Translations under genes and position numbers: made by a program
The notes under the pieces: model-generated
The model's database searches: none
Told to the model about the DNA's origin: nothing
Seen by the model: only the letters and a program-made list of their open reading frames with translations
Part shown: in pieces, positions 37,147 to 47,559 of the stretch
Numbering within the stretch: position 1 is the stretch's first letter
Layout of the letters: each line of letters begins with the position of its first letter
Source: Porogramme epimiltina
Taxonomy: Eukaryota > Basidiomycota > Agaricomycetes > Polyporales > Polyporaceae
Length of the DNA stretch: 64,000 nt
Direction of reading: 5' to 3'
Assembly: GCA_900155495.1 (NCBI GenBank)
Contig: FTLJ01000021.1
Span: forward strand, 24,625 to 88,624

Positions 37147-39321
37147 TTATGCCCCCGACTCTCTCCGCGTAGCCGCCCCGTTCGGTCGGTACATGTACGG
37201 GTGCTGCGATGCCGAGGTCACGTTGGACGCGGCCGCTGCCGCGGCGCCGTACGAGGTCGTCCCGGTGGGCCGTGAGCGGTAATAGTCGTTGCGGTGGCTG
37301 TCTGAGCTCGAAGTCGTGCTCGGGAGGAGGGACGCCGTGCTCGCGACAATCGGCGGCTGCCACTGCATCGACGACATGGACGGCATGGTCGGCGCGGGCG
37401 CTGTCGCTGGTGCTTGGCGGGGTGTGGCGAGCGTGCTCGTTGTGGACGAAGGCGGCCGCTGTGGCTGCATTGCGGGAGAAGCGTTCACCGGTGTGGACGC
37501 AGTCGTCATGGGACTTCGTGTGGGTGACATTACGTTCGCGACAGCGCTCTGCTGCAGCGCGTGCTGCTGAGGGGGTTGTGGTTGCGGGGGAGGTGGAGCG
37601 GGCTCAACGGGCGTCGGTTCTGCCTCGCGGCGGCGTTTCGTGCCTCGTGTTGTGCTTTCTTTCAACCCTAGGGACGTTGCCTTGAGTAGGATTTGATGTC
37701 TGTCACAGCGCAGTGTAAGTTCCCAGAGAAGGGACGCATGAAAACCGGACATACCGTGTCCTGCTGTTGCCCCATTGCTTGATGACCCAATCCCACTCGA
37801 TCTCCCCCTTGTTCTGCGGACCTCCCATCTCCTTGCTCTGGTCCGCGAGCTTCTTCAACCTGTCTGTCTCCTCCTCAGACCACGTCCCTTGGTGACCGCC
37901 TGGAGCAGTGTTACCCGTAGCGGCACTGAACGTAGAAATGGTGGCTGCATTCGATGGCATTGGCGGGGCGGCGGCAGGCGCGGGAGCGGGCGCGGGTGTG
38001 GGCGCGGGAGCGGGAGCTGGCGCCGGTGGGGGCGCGGGCGCTGGTGCGGGCGGGCTGGCGTGGGGGGTGGGTTGCTGTGGAGGGGCAGGCGTCTGAGGTG
38101 CGGGCTGTGTTGCGGGCGGACTCGCAGCCGGTGGTGGTTGCGCCGGCTGCGGGTAGTAAGGCGTTGCGCCTTGAGGGGGTGGATAATAATAAGGGGTGGT
38201 GGGGTATCGGGTGCCAGGGGCAGCAGGGTACATGGGAGGATAGTAGGGCTGGGAAGGCGGAGGCATTGGGCTGGCATTCAAGGGCATGACGAAGGACTGA
38301 GCGTTCGTGATCACGGAACCGGAGGTTGGTGCAGGTCCGGCGGATGCGGAGGTTGGTGGTGGTGGTGGCATGGGCGCGTATGAGGGATACGACGTGGTGG
38401 GGACGGGCTGCCCAACTAACTGGCTGGGGTTCGCGAGCTGGGAGGGCATTAGGACGTGAGCGGGGTAGCAGTGACGGCCGCGTACGAGGTTGTCGCAGAC
38501 ACGTTTTGCGTCTGCAATCATCATGAGGGGGTCGATTTTCGTCGCGGGGCCCATTTGATAGCACTGCGCGATAACCATGGGAGACGCGGCTTTCTGCGCG
38601 GTGAGAACGACATGATTGAGGCGGCGTGCGGGAGAGCAACAGGGGAGGACATACTATCAACTCTTCGGCTGCGTTGTAGAACTCTGAGCACAGATTCAGA
38701 GCGCGCCATTGGAACTCGTAAAACTGCTGGTTCTGTTGAGACATGTTCGCCCCGGGGGCGGGTGGGTATTGGTAGAAGCCCGGGTGTTGGGTATTTGCCG
38801 GTGCTTTGGTCGCGCTACCGGTAGACACGCGGGGTTTGCGGTTACGTGAACCTCTAGGACGGCCGGGCTTGCGCTTCTCGGTGCCATCGTCGTTGGCGGA
38901 CTGGGCGTGGTCGTGTTGAGGCGCGGTGTGCCTGTAGTCCGCAGAGGCCGCGCCCGCGGCGGGGCTTCCGGGGTAAAAGCATGTTAGGACGGAAGGAGAT
39001 GGGCGAATCTCGATCTGGCAAAACGCACCCTGAGGAACTCGATTGGGGGTGAGCAGCGTTCACGCGAGGAGAAGAATGGCTGCTAGCGGAATGGTGGGGG
39101 TGATCCGTGTCGTGGTGCTCGAGCTCCTCCTCTACTACCTCCTCGTCGTCTTCCTCCTCTTCCTCTTCTTCGCGGTGACCAGATCCGGCGCCATTCGTCA
39201 CGGTAGTGTGGTGATGGGGGGCATAGACGGAGTAGTGCTGGCGGGGAGACGGATGGGACGTCGAGACGAGCGGGGCGTGAAGGGCGTGCGAGAGAGGCTG
39301 ATAATATTGGGGGTTGTCCAT
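37147..39321 (-). CDS. AT-hook and Myb/SANT-domain nuclear protein
   Basis: The start at 39321 gives MDNPQYYQPLSHALHAPL. A long acidic run follows (EEEEEEEDDEEVVEEELEHH). A splice then leads into KRKPGRPRGSRNRKPR, a canonical AT-hook with its Gly-Arg-Pro core, which binds the minor groove of AT-rich DNA. FYEFQWRALNLCSEFYNAAE and AKRVCDNLVRGRHCYP are conserved-looking but of unknown fold. A Pro/Ala-rich linker (PAPAPTPAPAPAP) is followed by a SANT/Myb domain: TWSEEETDRLKKLADQS, EWDWVIKQWGNSRTR and, after an intron, HQILLKATSLGLKE. The three spaced tryptophans fit a Myb repeat. The C-terminal Ser/Thr/Pro-rich tail ends RRESGA at 37147. A chromatin-linked regulator is inferred; the target genes are unknown. 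Confidence 0.8.
37960..38095 (-). repeat. Pro/Ala low-complexity coding repeat
   Basis: A GC-rich, degenerate short repeat encodes a long Pro-Ala alternation (APAPAPTPAPAPAP type) in the linker ahead of the SANT domain. This explains the long alanine/glycine-rich open frames on the other strand here. Confidence 0.85.
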
Positions 39322-39953
39322 GATTTTGGGAGGTCTTTATGATAAAAGGCCTGAGACGGGTGTAACGCTGCGAGCGGAGGGCAGCTATCGATGTCGACAA
39401 CAACAACCAAACCCCGTGGGAACCGCACAACGTCGCACTTGTCCCTCCACGCGCCGTGACTTTTCTCGCCGTCCGTCCGCCCTCTGCCCTGCAAAAAACG
39501 CTCCGGCGAGGTTTCAGACACCGTGCTGCACCTCCACGCTTGCACACAGGCCGCTTTGCGCGGGCGATTTCCCGCGAATATCTGCGCAACCCTCGCGTGT
39601 CCCAAATTTGTCCCGATGGCGAAAACTCGAGGCGACACAGCCGCCGGCCACAAGGCTGCTCTGCGGCGTCACATTCTCTGTCACGCCGTGACAGATACAA
39701 GGCACAATTCGAGACTCGTGACTCGTCACCACAGCGGCATGGACGGCCCAAGCGCGGGCCCGGCGCGCAGTCTCTTCCACTTGAACCGCCATCTCAGCCA
39801 CCACCGTCACCCTCCCTCCTCCCATCCCTCTCAACGCCGTCGTTTGCGGCGTTGCTCTTCTCTTTCACCACGGACGTCATCCCTACAACGCCCTTGCGCA
39901 ATCGTTCCCAGCCACACAACTCGCTCGGCACGAAGGCGCCACCGCTTTCTGCC
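39322..39953. promoter_or_regulatory. divergent promoter region, AT-hook/SANT gene and MEX67
   Basis: These 632 bases lie between two divergent start codons. The plus strand becomes pyrimidine-rich from about 39780 to 39950, just before the MEX67 start. No gene is supported, although overlapping frames are open because of composition. Confidence 0.4.
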
Positions 39954-42347
39954 ATGTCTCAGTCAACGCTCTCGAGCCCGACACCAGCCCCGGGCAGCCG
40001 TGCAATCGTCTCCGTCGCGTTGCGGAAAGCTGGCCTTATGGATAGCGACGCGAAGATGAGAGACGTCTCGGATAGACCGGGTGGTCGCAAAGGCTCCTCA
40101 ATTAAGCAGATCAAGCCACGCCACCCCCACAAGCCCCGGGGGGTCGACGCTGTCCTGGGCACGACGAAGCCCGCGCAATCGGTAAATGTTTGACTCTGTT
40201 CACGCTTTTCTAGCGCACGAGTGGCACCCGAGGCGGAAGACGGCGGGGTTTTCTGTTTCCCTCCTGTCCGAGAACACCAAGCTTACGAGGTTCATCCCCC
40301 TTCCCATGTCCCTGTCAACCATCTTCCTACGCATATATCATGTAGCTGCAAGCTCGCTTAGCGGCTGGTGTCCCCAATACCAAAGTCGTCGTGAAGGGTG
40401 GCAACATCCGGGGTCGACGGAACGCCATCTCCGTCAATGGCGGACCAGTCAGGGGAGATGCCGTCGAGCAGTGGAAGCAGTGGGTTCAGCGACGGTGGCA
40501 TCCGGAAGTCAAATTTCTCAACCTTGAGGTGAGCACGGTCTACTGCTGTAGTAGAGTATTCATCTCATGCCGGAGAACAGAGGATCACACAAGACGATTG
40601 GCTAAGAAAACGCCGCTTGTTGCCATCTACAGCCACTCTCGATACACTAACGAGAGAAGCGCAAGTGATCTTTAAGATTGCTGGCAAGCTGGTCCCGGAG
40701 GTATGAATCCATTTGCAAGGATTGACGTTGCATACAGTACAGTTCGTTGACCCAACGCCAAGGTTGAGACCATGTCCCTCGCCAACAATGGTCTCACATC
40801 TGGTCGCATTATGACTTCGCTCGCCATGCACCTCCCGAAGCTGAAGAATCTGTCGCTAGAAGGCAACAAGCTTCAAGGCTGGAAAGAAGTCGACTACATC
40901 TCTGGCAAGCGGGGCCGACTGGAATCTCTACGAGAGCTGATCCTGCTGGGCAACCCCATTCGAGAACTAGAGTACAAGAACAACCGCGCCGCATGGTTCA
41001 AAAGGTGTGTGCTAATCCCACCATTTCGCATCCTCCGCTCACGCTTGCGCAGCGAAATCGCGCGGAGATTCTCGTCCTTGGAGATCCTTGACGGGGAGCC
41101 CGTAGCGAGAGTAGGCTTTGACGCGCCGACTGCATCACCCGCTGGCCCCTCACGGCCCCATACGATGTTGTCGACGTTTGCGTGGAATATCGAGCCGCCG
41201 TTCATTGCAGGCGTCGATGCGTCGTTGGTCAGCAACTTCTGCATGAAGTTCTTCCCTTTGTTCGACAACCAGCGAGGCGCGCTCCTGGACGCCTACGCGC
41301 CAAACGCCACTTTCTCCTTCTCGGCCAACACCGCCATCCCACAACGAGCAAGGAACGTTGGGGTGCACACGACCCTCCCGAATCAGCGCAAGCTAGAGTG
41401 GGCCCCTTGGTTAAGCGGCGGTAACGGAGGTTCGCGAAACCTGGGCCGGATGAACGGCCTGCAGAAAGTCACCCAGTCGTTGCATTTGGGCAACCAGGAG
41501 GCCGTAAAAGCCATGGGGGACTTGCCTAGCACGCGACACGATGTGGCCGGCAGCCCGGGAGAGTTTTCGGTGGACGCGTTCCCGGTGCGGCACGGCGATC
41601 AGGAGAGCCTCCTGGTGACCGTCCATGGCCAGTTTACAGAGCGTAAGTTGATTTCTAGCGTAGCCAAGTGCAAGGCTGATCATGTCGTCCGTCCGGTCTG
41701 TTGTCGGTATCCGTTTTAGTGCCATGTGAGGGAATCCGGTCGTTCGATCGATCATTTGTGCTTGCGATGGCGCCAGAAGGATCACGGTGAGCACTCTTTC
41801 CTCGCTATGGGATGAAGTGCGGCTATTCATACAGGAGGGAGTAGAGCGAAGCAGAGCGGCTGGGACCTTCTCATCCTTTCCGACCAATTGGTCATCAGGG
41901 CGTACTCGCTTCCCGATGCCTGGCGTCCAGGCCCGATACGCGTGCAAGCAGGCGACCTCATGCCGTCCCCAGGTCTGCAGCAAGCACTGGCCCCTCTGGT
42001 GAGTCGCCATCAGCCATCAGAGCGTGCCCACCTTATCTTGGGCGGCGAGCTGGGATCTGTCATTGCGGCAATACTAACGTGTTTACGCAGCCACCGGCTC
42101 AGCGCGCCCTGATGCAGGACGTGATTCTGCGCACACGACTGAACCTGCAGCTCGCAGAGGACTGCCTGAAGAACAACGAGTGGGACGTAGAAAAGGCGAT
42201 GGCGAACTTTGAGCAGGTCAAGGTGAGTCCGCCTGCGGCGTCCGATGATCCGGGTCGGGCGGCGGGACACTGACGGCGCACATTTACGTTTGAAAGACGA
42301 GCTTGCCACCCGACGCCTACCTCCCGCAAGACGCGTTCCTGTCTTGA
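39954..42347 (+). CDS. MEX67: mRNA export receptor Mex67/NXF1
   Basis: Mex67, with Mtr2, carries mRNA through the nuclear pore. The start at 39954 gives [18 protein letters not shown]. The first splice must use the acceptor before [13 protein letters not shown] to keep [20 protein letters not shown] in frame. A small exon starting [16 protein letters not shown] and ending [10 protein letters not shown] is open in full and links to [16 protein letters not shown], the start of the leucine-rich repeats ([30 protein letters not shown]). The NTF2-like domain covers [20 protein letters not shown] through HGQFTE and [15 protein letters not shown]. The C-terminal TAP-C/UBA domain, which binds nucleoporin FG repeats, reads [19 protein letters not shown] and [16 protein letters not shown] and ends PQDAFLS. 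Domain order and length fit fungal Mex67. Confidence 0.93.
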
Positions 42348-43466
42348 ACCGGGCCGCGCTAGGCTTCGGATGGACATATCGGCTCCCATGTCCGGGTGAT
42401 CCCCTGCGACGGACCTCGTCGTCGGTGGCCGGGACGCTGGCCTCGTGTCTCTTGATCGTTCCGCTGCGGACTTATTAAACACATCCCCATTACTGCCGCG
42501 TTTTTTCCTCGCCCCGCGCATCGCCATCTCGCAATGTAACCTATAGCTCATCCCACCAATCCTGATGCATCATCGTTGCCCGCCACCTGTCGTCGTTATC
42601 CGCCCGCTGGGCCCGCACATTGTTTACAGCACTGCAGTTGCCTATAGTTGTCACCCTCTGTCTCCTCCCCCCACCCTCCTCATATATCGATATCACGAAA
42701 AGCAATAATACGCCGAGCCCCCCATTGTGGGGCGTGTTGTAGCGTCGACGACTGGGGTGCCCCGAAGCGAGTTCATTATCGTTAATGAGAGGCCATAATG
42801 GGTCGGGTGCGCCGGGACAATGGGGCGGACGGCAGGACGCGGGCGCCAAGGGGCCAGTAAGCGCTAAGCGTGGGACGGAAGTGGGCCGGGGTGTCGGCGC
42901 GCGAACCGAGGGGCGGCCAAACGGCGTCTGGTGGGCGTCTGGCGGGCGGCTGAGGCTGTTTGGCTTGCATTTGGCGGGGTTTGGGCCGCGGGGGGCACAA
43001 ACGGGGGGCGGGCGTGGCTGGACGGGGCTGGCGCGCGGTGGACCTGCCGTGAATGGGGCGTCGGGTGCACGAGGGAAGGCGGCCTCGAGGCAGCGGGTGG
43101 GCAGACGTTTGCTGGACAGGGAAGGCGACGCCCCGAAGTCTTGTGCGCTTCTGATGAGCATGGCTCCGCGCCTCGTGTGCACTCGTCCAAGCCTCCGCCC
43201 CCTCCAAAGTTTACTTATACCGGCCCCGTGCCCGCTCGCTCTCAGCCTCCTATCCCCGCACTTCCCACCCTGCCTTCCCTGCGGTCCAGCCCTTTCCCTT
43301 CTCGCGACTTGCCTTGTGCCCGCCTCCTCACACCGCCGCTGCTCCTCCGCACGCCCCCACTCTCCTTACTGCTTTTTTGCTCTCTGCTCTCTGCCCTCCT
43401 CATCTACCTCGCCTCGCCCCGCCTCGCCCCCACCCCGCTCTCACCCATCTCGTTTACACGCACACC
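42348..43466. other. intergenic, 1.1 kb, with a G-rich block and a pyrimidine-rich promoter
   Basis: The plus strand is G-rich from about 42790 to 43120 and then pyrimidine-rich from about 43190 to 43460, right up to the ankyrin gene start. A 213-codon minus-strand frame (43182-42541) is Pro/Arg/Ala-rich without a domain and follows from this composition. I see no gene. Confidence 0.4.
42976..43012 (+). promoter_or_regulatory. predicted G-quadruplex motif
   Basis: Runs of three or more G occur at 42976-42979, 42983-42985, 42990-42995 and 43003-43008, with loops of 3, 4 and 7 bases, and a further GGG at 43010. This meets the usual G3N1-7 rule for a four-stranded structure. It lies about 450 bases upstream of the ankyrin gene start. 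Confidence 0.5.
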
Positions 43467-46400
43467 ATGACCGTACACACACGATCAAGACGACGCCACG
43501 AGCGCGCCGCGCAGGACGCGGCCCTCCTCGAGGCAGCCGCACATGCACGCGCCCCCGACGTACGCGCCGCCCTCGCGCGCGGCGCGGACGTGAACGCCGT
43601 CGACGCCGCCACCGGCCACACCGCCGTCACATGCGCGATCGCGGGCGACAGGTGCGTCCCCCTCCTCCCGCCCACTTATTTTTTTTCGCGGGCCCTCGAT
43701 CGCGTTATCGCGCATGCTGACGCGCGTGGCGCAGCAACTGGGAAGACGTCGACGTGTCCGACGCGTCGTTCCGGCTCCAGAGCCGCCTCGACGTCCTCCG
43801 CGCGCTCCTCACGAGCGAGAACGCGAGCCTGTACGCGCTCAACGCCCCCGCGCGCGGCGTGACGCCCCTCGGGCTCGCCGCGTGGCTGAACGTCCCGGAC
43901 GCGGTCCGGGTCCTCCTCGAGGAGAGCCGCGGGCTCGTCGCCGTCGACGGCACGGATTCGCTCGGGGTCACCCCGCTGATGTGTGAGTGTCGTGTCATCC
44001 TAGCTTGGTGGGACGCGTGCAGGGACGTGGGCTGATCCGGAACGCAGACACTGCCCGCGATGGCGCCGTGGAGGCTGCTTCTCATCTGGTATGTTCTTCG
44101 GGCGTGTGGTGTTAGGACGGCGGCTAAGGGGAGCACCCACAGCTCGCGCATGGCGCGCGACCAGACCTGCGGGACGCGCACCATCGGACGGCCGTGCACC
44201 ACGCACTCCGCCATCCGAAGCTGCTATGGCTGTGCGAGGCCTCGCTACGCAAACAGAGGTTACGAGAGTATCTCGTGAGTGTCGGCCCTTGCGGCGCTGG
44301 TCGTCCCCGAGAGCGAGCTGCTCACATCAGCGACAGAGCGGTAACAAGCGACAGCTACATCCTTTACCCCACCCGCACGCCGCATACGCCCAATCGTTCG
44401 CGTTCTCTTCGCCCGACCTGTCCCATTGGCCTCCTCCTTCAGAGGTTGTTTTGTCTAGGTCTACCGCCATGCTGATCAGAGCGGTCGTCACCGGCGACCT
44501 GCCCGCTGTACATCAGATCCTGTTCCCGCCGTCCCACCGTACGCCTGTACTAGTCAACCGCCTCGACTCCCAGGGGTGGAGCCCCCTCCATTACTGTGTA
44601 TGCGCCGCAAACCCGTCCGTGGAGATACTCGACGCGCTCTTCCTCGCCGGCGCTGACATGAGCCTGTACACGAGCTCGGACCACGGGACGCCGCTGCACT
44701 GTCTGGCACGCAAGGCACAAGAGCCGATGAGCCCCCTCCAGGCCACGCAGCAGCGCAACTTCGTCGTCCACCTGGTCCGCGAGCTGCGCGCGCCGCTCGC
44801 CGCGGCCGACGAGGAGGACGAGACGTGCCTGCATGTGGCGGCCGAGCACGGGCAGAGCGCGGACGTGATGCTCGCGCTGCTCGCATGCGACAGCCGCAAG
44901 ACGGTCCGGGAGGCGAGGAACGCGCGGGGGTAAGCCACAGCACTCATTGCCCGCTTCTACCACCGGCCTCGAACTCGGCTGACAACCCGCCCGTTCCCCC
45001 TAGGCTGACGCCGCTCGACGTCGCGCGCCCGGAGCTTTGCATGGCGTTTGGACCCGATGCGGAGCCGGCGCGGAGCAGCTCGGTCGCGTCCTTCCGCACG
45101 ATCCGGCCCTCCTCCGCGTCGTCCACCTCAACGTCATCGTACGCGAGCCTCATGACGATTCCTTCCCGCCCCGCCCCGAGCGCGCTCGTCCGCACGGGTG
45201 CGTTCTCCCCGCCACCAGGCGCCGACATGGACATGGACGCAGACGTGGACGCAGCGCAGCTCGCGCGGCGCATCGTCGAGAACCTCACGATGGTCTGCCA
45301 AGAGTCCACCGCCGCGGCCCCCTCCTCCGCGCTCGAGCTCGCGGGGCTGCACGAGCTGCTCGACGAGGCCGCGCGGCTCGGCGCGCTGTGGGCGTACGCG
45401 ATGCAGGCGCGCATCCACGAGGCCGCGCGCGACCTGCGCGACGCGCGCGCGCGCTTCACCGCCGTCGACCGGCTGCTGCAGACCGCGACGGTCGAGCTCG
45501 AGGACGCGCTCGGCACGCGCTTCTCGGACCCGCGCGACAGCACGGACCGCGCGCGGCGGCGCACGACGGACTCGGGCGACTCGGACGCGACCGCGGTCTC
45601 CGCGCAAGGGTCGCTCGGGCGCAAGTGGCGCTCGATGTCGGACCTGCGCGCGTCGAGCGAGAGCGCGCGCCGCGCGAGCTCGGAGCTGCAGCTGCCGTAC
45701 CTCGCGGCCGTGGAGGAGTGCGGGCCCGTCGCCGCACCTGCGCCCGAGAAGCCGACGGCGTCGTTCTTGAACGCGCTGCTGTCGCCTACGGCGCCGAAGG
45801 AGCTCGCGCACAAGGCGAGCAAGCAGTCGATCGACTCGGGTCGGACGGCCTCCCCCGGGCACTTCAAGAAGGACGTGTTCTCCGCGAGTGGGACCGCGAA
45901 GATCAAGGCGTGGTTCCGCAAGAAGCTGCGTTTTGAGCTCCCGGACGTCGCAAGCGATGTGAGGATCGTGCTGCCGGGCGAGCAGTCGCCGCGCGCGTCG
46001 CCGTTCTCTCCTGCTCGGGAGAAGCACCAGCAAAAGTCCAGCTCCAACGGGCTCATCCCCGTCGCGCGTCAGGTTATCCAGACGGCGAGTAAAGACTTGT
46101 GTTGCATCGAGGGCAGCATGGACGACGTACGTTTGCATGGGTTTGCGCTTTGCAAGTGGACTAACATCTCGACAGGCGGAACAATTCCTCGCACTCGCAA
46201 CCAACCTCCTCTCCCAAACAGAACGGCGACTGAGGGCGATCATCGCTGTACGTAGACGCTCCCTTGAATATCTAAGATTGCAGCTAATGATGATGTCACA
46301 GAGCCGTCGAGCTACCCTAGAAAGCTCCAGACTCGCGCAGCTCGAGGACCACCTCGACGACCCCTTCATGTCCGCCATCGCATCCACCATCCGCGCCGCC

Positions 46401-46736
46401 CACGGCGACGCCGCCGCCACCACTACCACCACCCCCGTCCCCTTCCCCATAACGCGGCCCCGCGCGGGCAGCGACTCGGACAACTCGCTCCTGAGCTCGC
46501 CGCCGATCTCCGCGGGGTCGTCGATGGTCTCGCTCGCGGACACGCTCATCGAGGCCGAGGACGACGACGTGCGCACGGTGCGCCGCCTGCTCACGCGCCG
46601 CGTCGAGGCGCGCACGGACGGCGCGTTCGACGAGGTCGACAAGGCCATGACGTGGCTGCGCATCGTGCAGGACGCGCTCCGGACCTTGCGCAGAGACGTG
46701 CACGCGTCGACGTCTCCGGCGCTTTCCGCATTGTAG
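43467..46736 (+). CDS. large ankyrin-repeat protein
   Basis: Ankyrin repeats fill the N-terminal half and span several exons. Units visible: ALLEAAAHARAPDVRAALAR with GADVNAVDAATGHTAV; VLRALLTSENASL with RGVTPLGLAAWLNVPDAVRV; SLGVTPLMYTARDGAVEAAS; then LAHGARPDLRDAHHRTAVHH; RLDSQGWSPLHYCVCAANPS with LFLAGADMSLYTSSDHGTPL; and DETCLHVAAEHGQSADVML. The splice at about 44136 (acceptor CACAG) is supported because it restores the LAHGARPDLRDAHHRTAVHH repeat. The C-terminal half is Ser/Arg-rich with helices (GLHELLDEAARLGALWAYAM, QFLALATNLLSQTERRLRAI) and ends in VHASTSPALSAL. No catalytic or DNA-binding domain is seen, and in particular no KilA-N domain, so it is not a clear Swi6/Mbp1 relative. A protein-interaction scaffold is inferred. 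A very GC-rich coding region creates long antisense frames. Confidence 0.8.
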
Positions 46737-47559
46737 GTGTTCCACACATTGTTGTACGTGTACGGCTTTCCGGTCCCCTCCCCTCCCCTCCCCAAATCAT
46801 CCCCCACCACCCCAGTGACCCCCACCCCATCGCCATCCATGAGAACCCGCACGTGTATAACTGAGCACTCGCACCACACACGCATCGCATCACCTCAAAA
46901 TTGTTGTTGTAACATAAACACGAACCATAGCTGCGCCAACGCAGTGCACACTGACCATCCTCCCCCACCCCTCACCCCTCACCCAGCCCTCATCTATCTA
47001 TGTTGTATATATAGCCGAGCTCTGTAGACCTAACCTGCTTCCCTGCACGTTCCCCATTCACGACCCGAACGATTTCCTCGCTCCCCTCTCAACTCGTCTC
47101 ACCTCCCTATCTCTCACCCATGCTCATCTCGTCTGTATGTAGCTCATTCTGCTGTCGATATTTTTGTAGACCGCTGTTCGCGATGCTCTCTGTACATAGC
47201 TTTCGACCTTCACATAGTTCTCCGAACCTCTTTGTACATGCTTGTACATGCACTGCTGTACCAGAATCCGTAACAATGAACTCTGCATCGATGCCACTGC
47301 ATCAACCACCATTTTACTGAGTGTGATTGTGCCTGCTTGTTCGAAGCTCGGTGTCCCGAGCAAACAGATGCCCACGACCTTCAAACAACCTCAGTACCCA
47401 GTTTCGAATCAGACACGGCAGGGCGGACCGCGTCTCGGCGTCTACGATGCACGCGTTCCGTGGCGTATGCGGCAGCGCGACTCAGCACCTCTCACTAGGC
47501 TATTCGCCGTGTCCTCATTGTTCTCTACTAGCTGTCTATGATTTAACGTCGCTGGTGCT
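46737..47559. other. intergenic, 0.8 kb
   Basis: This stretch lies between two plus-strand genes. Short C-rich and CCCCTCACC-like words occur near 46960-46990. No domain-bearing frame is seen. The VPS39 promoter should lie in the right part. Confidence 0.4.

Noticed and set aside
42541..43182. A 213-codon minus-strand frame between MEX67 and the ankyrin gene
   Set aside because: Its Pro/Arg-rich composition follows from the G-rich plus strand. There is no domain and no splice pattern.
45134..46885. A 583-codon minus-strand open frame opposite the ankyrin gene
   Set aside because: It is Arg/Ala/Val-rich, has no domain and mirrors GC-rich codons of the plus-strand gene. The plus strand shows ankyrin repeats and clean splice sites.
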